A stretch of DNA of 64,000 nt from Multifurca ochricompacta (taxonomy: Eukaryota > Basidiomycota > Agaricomycetes > Russulales > Russulaceae), in contig WTXG01000087.1 of assembly GCA_022496185.1 (NCBI GenBank), forward strand, positions 82,930-146,929, written 5' to 3'. Shown here in pieces: positions 45,701-55,496 of the stretch (position 1 is the stretch's first letter; each line of letters begins with the position of its first letter). Position numbers and translations under genes: made by a program. Below the pieces are notes generated by a model. It worked only from the letters and a program-made list of their open reading frames with translations. It was not told the origin of the DNA and ran no database searches.

Positions 45701-46200
45701 CCCGTGCCCGCGGCTCTTATTATTGGATGTCTGACTGCATAGTCATAACCTATCGACGTGATGATAGTGGGATATGATTCTTTATCCATTGTTGCGTCAG
45801 CCCAGTTGATCTTGGGCTCAAACGCGGCGAGCCACGGATATCCTAAAATAAGATCTTCGTCTCCCAAGTCCGTAATCAGGAAACGAATGTTCTTCATGGT
45901 CTCTCCGACCTGGACCTTCAAATCCGTGTAATGAGTGATTTTTCCAGCGCGATTGGCCGTTCCGTCAATGTTCCAAATGTTCTTTTCCTGGGGGAGTGCC
46001 AGCCGTCCCAGGCCCATTGTTTTGATTAGTCGTGGGTGAATAAAATTGTCTGTGGCTCCGGAATCCACTAAAATATCTCGGTCGGCCGTCCTCTGTGTAG
46101 TTTCAAAATGGACTGGTATTTTCAGAGATTTGAATCGACTAGCATACACAGAGGTAACATGGAGTGCTCGTGCCCAGGCTGATGGGTTTGAGCCTAACAA
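42718..46200 (-). CDS. G1 pol polyprotein (PR-RT-RH-IN-chromodomain)
   Basis: 1160 aa, uninterrupted. Protease [13 protein letters not shown] (~residues 42-54); RT with [36 protein letters not shown] and catalytic YMDDILVA (~390, near 45030); RNase H [42 protein letters not shown]; integrase HHCC finger ([11 protein letters not shown]...C-x2-C), core [14 protein letters not shown] with [13 protein letters not shown] and [10 protein letters not shown]; C-terminal chromodomain [35 protein letters not shown]. The pol frame overlaps the end of gag by 7 nt in the -1 frame at a run of five T (46203-46199), suggesting -1 frameshifting. The chromodomain places it in the chromoviruses, which target heterochromatin. 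Confidence 0.97.
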   Translation of the reverse strand: [1160 protein letters not shown]

Positions 46201-47705
46201 AAATCCTTCTTTGCAAACGCCTTCTCTACTAGTATGGCGCGCACTTCCTCACTTTCCTTCATCATGTTGGCCCATATATCCTGAGCCTTCTCTTCTTTTG
46301 ACCGCTTGTCCACGGCAGGGGGGTTGTTCTGAATGGGGTGTTCCGGTGCCACCGTGGCGACAGCAACTCGTGCTCCCTTCTTGGGACAGTCCCGGGACAT
46401 ATGCCCCAATGCCCTGCAACGGAAGCAGCGTCCTTCCTTCATTAGTGTCTGCCGCTCGTCTTCCGTAAGTGCTGCCCGAGCTCGGGCCCGATCTGCAGAG
46501 GTATCCATAGCGTTTGGATCCCTCTGGCCATGTGGTGCGGGCTTCACTCCGAACGCTGCCTTCCACTGGTCTCGGGTCTTTCCTTTTTTGGTGTCAACTC
46601 CAAACCTTGTCTGGAAGTCAAGGTAGTCTTGTTGCTGCCTCCGAGCAGCGTCAACCCAAGTATCCCAATCGTGGGGGTGATGAAACTGAATAATGTTTTT
46701 GACAAGGGGGTTGGGTAAACCCTGTGAAAAGAGGTCTAACGTTGCCTCTTCATCCGTGTCATAGCCAGCTCTGTTGGCTAGACTTCTGAACTTGGCGACG
46801 TATGTGTCAAGTTCTCCCTTCTCCATTCTGAGGGACTTTAGCTCCTGGGCGGCCTTCTGCTTGGCCTGCCCATCCGTGAAGGCGTCCTTAAATCGCTCAG
46901 CAATGGTCTCCCAAAGACCTTCACTAGTAGTACGACGCCCACTTTCGACTTGTTCATTCAGCCACTCCAGCTGCTCCATGGTCCAGTTGTCAACCGCATC
47001 CCCCCGAATCAGGGAAAGGAACAGATTGGCTCGTTGGAACGGGTTGACAATCTGTGGGACATCATGGTTGAAGTTTTTAAAGGTTGTGAACTCCAACATG
47101 AATTTCTTGCTTTGTGAGCGGTCCCCAGTGAACGTTTGGGGAAGCACTCCTGATAATCGTCCAGATGGAGGAGGAATGTTTGGTGGTGCCGCCACCGGGG
47201 CTGGTGGGGCGGGGTCTGGAAGCTGGGCGGCAATGGTGGACATGTTCTGGTAAAACGGGGTGATGGTGTCGGTGGATTGTATAGAAATCTGGGGAGTTGT
47301 CAAAGCAGGGGCTCTGAACGTGACAACTTCGGGTGCAACTGGGGCTGTAGACGACGCTAATACCAGTGCTTCTTCGCTATGTTCTTCTATGTACTCCTCT
47401 GGCTCGGAGTCCATGACAATGGCTGGAGGATTTTCTCTCCACGGGCCTAGTCCAAATTCAGGTGGGGCAGGTCTGGTTGTAACCCAAGAGTTTCGACTGT
47501 CCGAGTATCGGATACAATACCAAACTCTTTTCTCTTCGTCGTATTCTACCGGTTGGTATCTTCCGTCATGATAGACGTAGTATCCAAACTCAGACTCAAA
47601 ATCTTTCCAGGTGGCAGAGCCAAGTACTTGCTGTGAAAGATTATTCTCGTCTCTGCGTTCGATGAGTTCTTCCCGAAAGAGGGTCTGACTGTGGCTGGAA
47701 GCCAC
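46194..47705 (-). CDS. G1 gag
   Basis: 503 aa, uninterrupted, starting 19 nt after the 5' LTR. N-terminal domain LGSATWKDFESEFGYYVYHD, a Pro-rich linker, the capsid region FTGDRSQSKKFMLEFTTF...LSLIRGDAVDNWTMEQLEW...ERFKDAFTDGQAK...YVAKFRSLANRAGY (Retrotrans_gag type), then a single zinc knuckle CFRCRALGHMSRDC. Ends KKDFC-stop where pol begins in the -1 frame. Confidence 0.95.
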   Translation of the reverse strand: MASSHSQTLFREELIERRDENNLSQQVLGSATWKDFESEFGYYVYHDGRYQPVEYDEEKRVWYCIRYSDSRNSWVTTRPAPPEFGLGPWRENPPAIVMDSEPEEYIEEHSEEALVLASSTAPVAPEVVTFRAPALTTPQISIQSTDTITPFYQNMSTIAAQLPDPAPPAPVAAPPNIPPPSGRLSGVLPQTFTGDRSQSKKFMLEFTTFKNFNHDVPQIVNPFQRANLFLSLIRGDAVDNWTMEQLEWLNEQVESGRRTTSEGLWETIAERFKDAFTDGQAKQKAAQELKSLRMEKGELDTYVAKFRSLANRAGYDTDEEATLDLFSQGLPNPLVKNIIQFHHPHDWDTWVDAARRQQQDYLDFQTRFGVDTKKGKTRDQWKAAFGVKPAPHGQRDPNAMDTSADRARARAALTEDERQTLMKEGRCFRCRALGHMSRDCPKKGARVAVATVAPEHPIQNNPPAVDKRSKEEKAQDIWANMMKESEEVRAILVEKAFAKKDFC

Positions 47706-47711
47706 TGTGAG

Positions 47712-47722
47712 AGACTCGACTT
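47712..47722 (-). promoter_or_regulatory. Self-priming primer-binding site of G1
   Basis: Element-sense AAGTCGAGTCT, 2 nt after the LTR end. It is the exact complement of AGACTCGACTT in the LTR (47957-47947), 34 nt after TATATAA (47991-47985), i.e. the expected RNA 5' end. It does not begin with TGG, so a tRNA 3' end is unlikely as primer. Confidence 0.75.
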
Positions 47723-47724
47723 GA

Positions 47725-48310
47725 TGTTACGTCCGGTGTGAGACGTTCTGCACAACTTGTGCGACAGCTTTGATCGTATGTTCAGATAAGAGACCAATAG
47801 GGCCTCTTGGAGTATGAATGGATGAGTCAAAGTCAACGGGGCTGTTCCCGAGTGACAATGTTAAGCGGAAAGTGCCCAAAGCACTGAGACGATCGAGTCA
47901 GAGGTTTCAAGGGGAAGTCCAGAAGACAAACACCAATGTATTCAATAAGTCGAGTCTGAGGTCTACATTGTAGTTACAGCGGACTTATATACGTAATCGA
48001 ATGGGCGTCTACGAGATAAGAGAACAGAGTCGTGTGGGCCCAAATATACGAAAGCGAAGGGCGTAAAGCCTAGCTTCTGATAGGGAACTAAGTAAGTGTC
48101 CGGTCGTACGATAAGGGATAAGAGATAAGGGAGAAGGAGTCAATCATAGACAAAGCGAGGCAAACAGAGACAAAGTCAATCACGGGGAAGGAAGTAAGGC
48201 ACGTGACGGATCCCACGAGGGAGACGTGATCTGGTAGTGTAGGGTAGGCGGTAAGGAGGGGTCGTCGTTGGGTAGGAAGAAAAAGACAGGAAGAGATGGG
48301 GTTCGTAACA
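47725..48310 (-). repeat. G1 5' LTR
   Basis: 586 bp. TATATAA at 47991-47985 (minus sense), then the 11-nt predicted self-primer at 47957-47947. Confidence 0.95.
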
Positions 48311-49444
48311 CCTGTGCATCCTCCTTCTCGTCCACTTTCTCCTATTGACTACGATGCGACCACCCAAGTGGCCCAAGGGGACAGAATCATCGACATCGAT
48401 GAAGATTTTAATCTGCCCGAACACCCCCATCCCAACGACCTGATTGATGTAGACTTCGGCGATGAATCCCCTGAATTCCCCTTCTTCCCCAATGACCCCA
48501 ACTCGCAGTTTTACTTCCCGCTCATGATCCCATCGTCCAGGAATGACGGCACCACGGAGGTGGCCAAGTATATTTATTACACCAACGAAGGTATGGACGT
48601 GGCTGGGTGCTTGGAGAAAGGAGGGCCCGTCTATGGGGCCCCGGTCTACCTCGAAGAAAAAGATGTTGGACGACTGCACTACGTCCTAGGACCTGAACAC
48701 TTACAACATCTCTCAGCCCACGACCCACACGCCTTCGCGATTAATGAAGTGCTTCAGGACCTACGAATGCCACAACTGACCGCCGAGATTGCACAACTCC
48801 ACAAGTTCCAGGCGCTTCGGGACAACTTAGAGATGCAGCGCCGCGACTACGAATGGCAGATGGTAAAGATTAATCGGGGGGTTTTCGACATAGAGCATCA
48901 CCTGGCAAGCATTAGGACGAGGTTGGAGAAAGGAGAGGCATACCAGACTATTTCCGAACGGTACGCTGACATTTTTGCGCGACCACTCCCTCGTCGCTGC
49001 CTCAACCTTGCACCCCGGCTTAACCCTCACTGCTTTGAAATGCCATGCCTCCATGAAAACCCCGATGGCAAGCTTTGCTGGCGTTGCAACAGCAAGTACC
49101 ATCTCAGCTGGTGCTGCCCTAAGGCCGCGAAACAATGCCGATACTGCCAGAGTACCTCGCACTGGAGTCGCCAATGCTTATTCCGATGACTCATGCAAGC
49201 TCCAACTGTCCAGAACCCCTCAGGGTGGTGCGGCAAGTGTCTCTCCCACAACGCCGGTCATCGAGAGATCGACTGCCATGTTTATGATGGCTGCTTTCGC
49301 TGTGGGAGGCGAGGGCCCTACGGTTTTCTACAAACACACGTTTGCCCCACCGACGAAGAAAAGGAGAATTATGACGCAGACCATTATGCCGTAGCCGACG
49401 ACTACCTCTCCCTGGTCCAAGATGATGACGGTGCGCCAATCTAG
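48311..49444 (+). pseudogene. G3 third ORF (one nonsense change)
   Basis: Continuous from PSRPLSPIDYDATTQ to DDDGAPI-stop except for one TGA (49187-49189) where G1 has CGN arginine. Clearly diverged from the G1 protein but keeps the block AKYIYYTNEGMDVAGCLEKG, GPVYGAPVYLEEKDVGRLHY and all four cysteine motifs (CWRCNSKYHLSWCC, CRYCQSTSHWSRQC, CGKCLSHNAGHREIDC, CFRCGRRGPYGFLQTHVC). N-terminus lost. Confidence 0.85.
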
Positions 49445-49475
49445 CTGGCTCTGCTAGGACTTAGAAGAGGGGTAA

Positions 49476-50069
49476 TGTTATGAACCCCGCTGCGTCGTCT
49501 TGTTTTCTTTTCTCGTCTTGTGACATGCTGTTTGACCCTGTTTACCCCTTCGTTGACCGTGTTATGACTTCCTTTGTACATATTTGTCCCTTATCTTTGA
49601 CCAAGGCTGTGCTTATCTCTGACTCATACTTTACACCAGAACGCTTACGTATTTTCCCACCAGAATCGCGACTATACCAGATTTGTCTATGTATATTCTC
49701 ACCTGGCCCACACTGACTCTGTCCCCCATTTGGTTATATTATGACTTTGTTGATACATTGAGTACGGTACTCCAATTTAGACTCCGACCTCTATTACGTA
49801 TATAAGGCCTGCCTAGATAGCCTGTATGCCTTAGACTCGACTTCTTAATTGACTTGGTGCATTACCTTCTGGGTGATTCCTAAGACCCGACCTTTGAATT
49901 GTCTCAGTGCTTCTGGCACTCTTCCGCTCACTGGTACTAAGGGATTAGCTCCTTGGTATTGACTTCTCACCTGAACTCCGTGTACTTGAAAGACAGTACA
50001 CACCTGACTTCGTAGTTTCGCTACGCGACTCATCACATGTCGTGACGAACGTCCGCACCAGACGTTACA
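49476..50069 (+). repeat. G3 3' LTR
   Basis: 594 bp with TATATAAG near 49800 and, ~30 nt later, AGACTCGACTT, identical to the predicted self-primer of G1 although the rest of the LTR is well diverged. Confidence 0.85.
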
Positions 50070-50312
50070 CCATACAAGGAGACTTCTATTCATGGGGAAA
50101 ATTTCCCAAGACCCCCACCTGACCTTATTGATGGAGAAGCAGAGTGGGAAGTGGAGCACATTCTAGACTCAACACAAAAGGGCTGAGGGTGCAAGCTGCA
50201 CTACCTAATCAAGTGGAAGGGGTTCCCTGACTCCGACAGTTTGTGGGAACCCACTGGGGATATCTTTGCACCAGTCCTTATCGAGGAGTTCCACTTATGA
50301 CATCCTCAAGCG
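50070..50312 (+). pseudogene. G0 pol C-terminus (chromodomain), CpG-decayed
   Basis: Reads [23 protein letters not shown] then the chromodomain with [14 protein letters not shown]. TGA replaces arginine CGA at two sites (QKG-stop-GCKLHY; EEFHL-stop-HPQAP). Confidence 0.88.
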
Positions 50313-50402
50313 CCCAGAGGAAGTTAAATAACAACGACCCTTGACCCAATCCATCCCCCAGTACATGCTTCCCCAGCAATGTCCTACCACACAAGAATCT
50401 AT

Positions 50403-51603
50403 CATGTCTTTCATCACTGCCAATGCTGCTGTTGATGCCTTCACCTCCTCCATTGCAGTTGTTGAGAATTTCCCATCCACTCACCCCTCCACATGTCCTT
50501 CCTCCCCCATTGACTATGAAGCTGCAGAAGTGTGAGTAAAGAACCAGTCCCCCAACCCAAATGATGACTTTGACCACTGCGAAGAGCCCCACCCAAATGA
50601 CCTATTGGGTATGGAGCTGGATGACAAAGTCCCCAAGTTCCCGTTCTTTGCCAACAACCCGAACTCATCAATGTACTTCCCCCTTGAGATCACCATGGCT
50701 GATGGAGAAACTGCCATAGCTAAGTACATCTTCTACACCAATGGGGGAATGGATGTAGCTGGGTGCATGAAGAAGAATGGCCCTGTCTATGGGGCCCCAG
50801 TTTATTTGGAGGAAAGGTATACAGGTTGCCTCCATCACACGATGAGCGATGAACAACTTGGGCACCTGGCCACTGATGACTCCTGAGCCTTTGCCATAGA
50901 TGAAGTGCTGAATGACATGTGCCTTCTGCATCTCAAAGCCAAGGTAATGAGACTGCAGAAGAACTTAACACTGCATACCACACTCAACAAACAGTATAAA
51001 GAACATGCGAAGATGATGACAAGGTTGACAAGTGGCATGTTCCAGGTGGAACAAGAGTTAGTGGAGATTCAGAAGAGGCTTGAAAAGGGAGATGTGTATC
51101 AGACCATTGCCGAAAGGTATGCTGACACATATGCATGACCCCTCCCTCCATGATCATTGGGGGCTGCCCCAACACTGCTGCCAAACCAGTTCAAGATGCT
51201 GTGCCTGCATGAAAACCCTCACAGGGAGACTTGCTGGCAGTGCAACAGCAAATACCACATCAGCTGGAACTGCCCCCTCAACTGCAAATGGTGCCGCCAC
51301 TGTTGCAGCAATCTTCATTGGAGTCAGTTCTGCATTTTCTGCTGTGTAGGTGTCACCCTGACAATCATCAATCCATCAGGGTGGTGTGGCAAGTGCCTCT
51401 GTCACAACTTGGGACACCACAAACTGGACTGCCCCATCCATGACTTATGCTACTCATGTGGTCAGCGCGGCCCTTATGGGTTCCTCCATGCCCACAGATG
51501 TCCCCAGGATGAGGACAAGGAGAATTACACCATGGATGATCGTAATGTAGCTGACGATTATTTGGACCTGGTGCAGGATGATGATGGTATGAGTTGTTTC
51601 TAG
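50403..51603 (+). pseudogene. G0 third ORF, CpG-decayed
   Basis: Same protein as G1 ORF3, ~400 codons in one frame with four TGA stops, several at former CGA arginines (for example ADTYA-stop-PLPP against ADTYARPLPP). All four cysteine motifs remain readable, CWQCNSKYHISWNC to CYSCGQRGPYGFLHAHRC. No indels relative to G1 in the cysteine region. Confidence 0.9.
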
Positions 51604-51634
51604 CTGGGTCTGCTAGAACCAGAAGAGGGGGTGA

Positions 51635-52813
51635 TGTTATGATCCCCACCTAGCAACCCACTTTTCTTCACCATCCCTAATGATGACCCTGCTCTTCCCC
51701 CTACGCTACACTTCATGATTACATCTCCCTCCTGGGATCCATCACATGCATTGCTGCCATCCCCATGACCTGTTTGTATCTGTTGACATGATGCTTGCCC
51801 ATGTTTACCTCATTATCTGCTTATCTCATTATCTCCTTATCTTTATGACCAGACACTTACTTAATTCCCTATCAGAAGCCAGGCTTTACACCATCTGTTA
51901 CGAACCCCGTCTTTGCCTGTCTTTTTCCTTCTACCCAACGACAACCCTTCCCTGCCGCCCACACTTCATTACCAGATCACGTCTCCATCGTGGGACCCGT
52001 CACATGCTCTTCGCCCATCCCCGTGACTCACTTGTTTGCTTATGTTTACCTATCTGTTTCCCTGCTTATCGCTTATCTCCTTATCATACGACCGGACATT
52101 TACTTAATCCCCTATCAGTAGAAGCCAGGCTTTACGCCCTCCGCTTTCAGATATTTGGGCCCACTTGACTCTGTTTCCTTATCTCGTAGACGCCCACCGC
52201 CTTACGTATATAAGTCCACTATAGCTACTCAGTAGACCTTAGACTCGACTTATTGAATACATCGGTGCTAGTCTTCTGGACTCTCCCTAGATTCTTGAAC
52301 GTCTTTTCGTCTCAGTGCTTCTGGCACTTTCCGCTTACCATCGTCTTAGAGTACAGCCTCTTTGACTTTGACTCGTCACCTTTTGCTCCAAGAGATCTTA
52401 TTGGTCTCTTACCTGAACCTCCGTACCGCGCTGTCACACAAGCCGTGTGGAACGTCCCGCACCGGACGTAACACCATCCGCTTTTGTCTATTTGGGCCCA
52501 CATGACTCGATATCCTTATCTCTTAGATGCTCACTAGATTATGCATATAAGTCTGCTGTAGCTACACTGTAGACCTCAGACTTGACTTATTGAATACATC
52601 GGTGCCTGTCTTTTGGACATCTCCTTTGAATCTCTGACTCATCTGTCTCAGTGCTTTTGGCACTTCTCCACTCAACATCATCTTAGGGTACAGCCCCTTT
52701 GACTTTGACTCATCCCACTTAACACTCCAAGAAGCCTTGTTGGTTTCTTACCCAAATATGCAAACAAATGCTGTCACACAAGTTGTGTGGAATGTCCCAC
52801 ACTGGACATAACA
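51635..52813 (+). repeat. G0 3' LTR, interrupted by a solo LTR
   Basis: 51635-51895 plus 52479-52813 rejoin to 596 bp, matching the 5' LTR. Preceded by the PPT AGAAGAGGGGGTGA. Confidence 0.92.
51891..52478 (+). mobile_element. Solo gypsy LTR with TSD CCATC
   Basis: 578-bp LTR 51896-52473 (TGTTACGAACCCCG...CCGGACGTAACA) with direct repeat CCATC on both sides. CpG-rich, close to the G1 LTR, with TATATAAG and AGACTCGACTT. Formed by LTR-LTR recombination after a recent insertion. Confidence 0.93.
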
Positions 52814-53381
52814 ATGCTGCTGGTTACACTGACTGTGGTTAGTAGTGGGTTAGGCTAAAAGACAAGTAGTACTTCAGAGGTTAGAAGAACTCTGTATAAT
52901 ACTATACTACTGACCTAAAAGACAAGTAGTCTACATAAGATGGTTAGTCAAAGGTAAAAGAAGAGTATAGTAGAGGGAACTTACACTTCAGAGGTTAGAA
53001 GAACTCTGAAGTGAAAGAGATGAAACAGACACCCTTATATACCCCAAGGGATGGTCTGTGCGCACTGGGAATAAGTCCACAAGTGCCAGACAATAAACAG
53101 TGAGGGACAAAGGCCATTGGCCAAAGGAGAATCACATGCTATACTGTGCATTACTAAGTACATCACTAATCAGCTGAGTAAGGTGAGAAAGAATGTAATA
53201 AAGATAACATAAAAAGTCCGAGACTCCGAAATCTAATCTAATCTTATCTACAGCTGAAGCGAACCTTAGATGCCTGTTCTGGTGGTGGTCGAGTGAAGTT
53301 GGGTCCATGGACTGGGGTTTCTTTGTAATGGGACAGGAGAGAGTTGTGAAAGACTGGGTGGATGCACCCACTCTGTATGTG

Positions 53382-55421
53382 TCCCCTATCTCCAGCCTCT
53401 TCCTAATCTCCATTAACTCTTGTTCCACATGGAACATTCCACTCATCAATCTGGTCATCTGCTTTGTGTATTCCTGATATTGTCAATTGAGTGTCATGCA
53501 CAATGTCAAGGTCTTCTGCAGTCTCATTACCTCAGCTTTGAGATGTGGAAGGTGCATGTCATTTAATACCTTGTTGATTGCAAATGCTCAGGAGTTGTCA
53601 GCAGCAAGATGGCCAAGCTGTTTGTCACTCATTGTGTGATGAAGGCAACCCATATACCTTTCCTCCAAGTAGACAGGTTGTAACGCTCAGCGGGGCGTTG
53701 CTGTGCGACGTGCACCGGTCAGCGCGAGTCCACTGACATTAGTCCGGCACTAGTCAGCCACATCTGCAGCACCCGACACTGTGGGTCCAGGATCTACAAC
53801 AAGCCTGGCTCAACAGGGCCAGGCTCTTAGCTTCAGGGTGGATAGGAAGTTGTGCTATAACCAAGCACAGAGAAAGACGGGAAGAGTCAGCCAAAGGGAG
53901 CTAATCCCCTAAGGCTGTTGAGTGGGAATCAGACTCAGCTGCAGTGCCAGAAGCACGTCAAGCAAACTGAGCTCAAGGGAAGTGGCAGAGGGGTTCAAAA
54001 GGAAGGGTACACACCCATTGCCAGAGGCAATGGGGGTCCCTGCAGGGATCTCAAGGACGCAAAAAGGGGGGAAAAGGCTTCTGATGTATTGGGGTCTAAG
54101 ATCTCTAGGCTGAAGGCCCAAGAGGTCAAATCTAGGGTTGTACAAACTGTCTACAGGGTCTTATATACTGTATGGGGATCTGGTTTGTAGCTAATCAGGA
54201 ACAGGGTCAGAGTCCTTATCATCCAATAGCAGATAAGATGTCAAATATAGTCCATGATAAGGATAAGCCTTATCAGAAGCATAATCATGTGGGACAGCCC
54301 CACAGGAGTCATATCAGTGTGGGAGGATTCCCACCAGGGTCAGGGGTAAAGGGGGAGATAACAGGTCCCACAGGAGTCAGGGTGGATGTGGGAATACTCC
54401 CACAGGAATCAGAGAAGCGAATGATAAGCCAGATGGGCCATGTGATCAGAAAGGGGTAAATGATCAGATGAAGATGCTGTGATCAGGGTCAGGGATCACA
54501 TGGTCCAAAGTCACATGGTCAGGGATCACATGGTCAAGGATCACATGGCCAAGGGTCACATGGCCAGGAGTCACATGACTGGAAGAGGGTCAAGTACAAG
54601 CCAAAGTTGCAGATTAGATTGGCAGGGACAGTGTCAGAGATCCCATGGGTGTCAGCCACAGGGACAGGGTACAGATACTGGCCAAGACAAAGGCCAAGCA
54701 TCAGGAGAAGGGGGGTCTACAGCCAACAGCACAGTAGCTGAACTATCAGTGGGTCAGGTGCAGGTATCAGGAATGGGGTTCTATGAGCGTCATATCACAG
54801 GCATCAGGGTGGGGTCCTGGGCACACAGGCCACAGGCATCAGGCAGGGTCCCAAGGCAGTAAGCCAAGGGCATCAAGTCAAAGGTCCTAGGCACAAGGCC
54901 ATAGGCATCTGGGTTCTGGGGCCAAAGTGGTCAAGGGATGGTGGAATAGGGGAATGGACAGTCAAGTGTGGTGCAAGGGGGAGGTGCAGTGTAAGGGTCA
55001 GGAAAAGAGTAGGGTCGTAACACAGGTGCCCCATAGACCAGTCCATCCTTCTTCATGCAGCCTGCAACATCCATCCCCCCATTGGTGTAAAAGATGTACT
55101 TAGCTATGGCTTTTTCTCCATTGGCCATTGTAATCTCAAGGGGGAAATACATCAAGGAGTTCAGGTTGTTGGCAAAGAATGGGAATTTGGGGGCCTTGTT
55201 GTCCAGCTCCATGTCAAGGAGGTTGTTTGGGTGGGGCTCTTCAGAGTGATGAAAGTCATCATCAGGGTTGGGGGATTGGTTCTTGACTCACTCTGCAGCA
55301 GCTTTATAATCAATGGGAGAAGAGGGATGGGTAGAGGGATGAGCAGAAGGGAAGGCTTTGACAACTACAGTGGGGGGAGTGAAAGCATTGATGGCAGTGT
55401 TGGCAGCAATGAAAGACATGA
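53382..55421 (-). pseudogene. G2 third ORF, split by a solo LTR
   Basis: N-terminal half from ~55421 leftwards to 55028 (PKFPFFANNLNSLMYFPLEI, AKYIFYTNGGMDVAGCMKKD, LVYGAPV), then, after the inserted LTR, the continuation 53678-53382 including MTRLMSGMFHVEQELMEIRK. The zinc-motif C-terminal part is missing. Confidence 0.82.
53674..55027. mobile_element. Solo LTR of a third LTR family, 1344 bp, TSD CAGGT
   Basis: 53679-55022, TGTAACGCTCAGCGG...AGGGTCGTAACA, flanked by CAGGT on both sides. Much longer than the other LTRs and not similar to them except for its ends. Contains a short tandem array around 54490-54585 of ~15-bp units with TCACATGG, and CAGG-rich stretches. No internal region in this window. 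Confidence 0.85.
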
Positions 55422-55496
55422 TAGTTTGTTGTGTGGTAGGACATTGCTGGGAGAGCATGTACTGGGGAATAAATTGGGTCAGAAGTCATCCTTTTA

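Larger units (their letters stand above)
40830..48310 (-). mobile_element. Ty3/gypsy chromovirus G1, complete, three intact ORFs
   Basis: Minus-strand element with 586-bp LTRs (5' LTR 48310-47725; 3' LTR 41415-40830), TG...CA ends, self-priming PBS, gag, pol with chromodomain, a third ORF and a polypurine tract. All three ORFs are open. The LTRs differ at roughly a dozen sites, mainly transitions at CpG. No TSD: flanks are GTAGG and CCTGT. Left flank is LINE sequence, right flank is the inside of a related element (G3), so the ends may come from recombination between elements. Confidence 0.95.
48311..50069 (+). mobile_element. Gypsy relative G3, 5' truncated
   Basis: Plus-strand third ORF followed by PPT (TTAGAAGAGGGGTAA) and a 3' LTR 49476-50069 (594 bp, TGTTATGAACC...GACGTTACA) that also carries AGACTCGACTT. 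Everything 5' of the third ORF is missing; the left border coincides exactly with the end of the G1 LTR. At the right it abuts CCATACAAGG within G0 pol. Confidence 0.85.
33471..52818 (+). mobile_element. Ty3/gypsy element G0, decayed, with nested insertions
   Basis: 5' LTR 33476-34070 (595 bp), primer site, gag start, then a ~15-kb interval of other elements, then pol C-terminus, third ORF and 3' LTR (51635-52813, 596 bp after removing a nested solo LTR). The direct repeat ATGCT flanks both outer ends (33471-33475, 52814-52818). Most of gag-pol is missing. Stops and substitutions are CGA to TGA, CGN to TGN and CGN to CAN, i.e. CpG decay. Confidence 0.9.
33459..53272 (-). mobile_element. Copia-family LTR (minus), split by gypsy element G0
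   Basis: 33459-33475 is the start of a reverse-oriented LTR of the C1 family; the match resumes at 52814 (with the TSD ATGCT repeated) and runs to about 53272, where it is truncated. It shows fewer CpGs and more differences than the C1 LTRs, so it is older. No internal region is attached. Confidence 0.85.
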
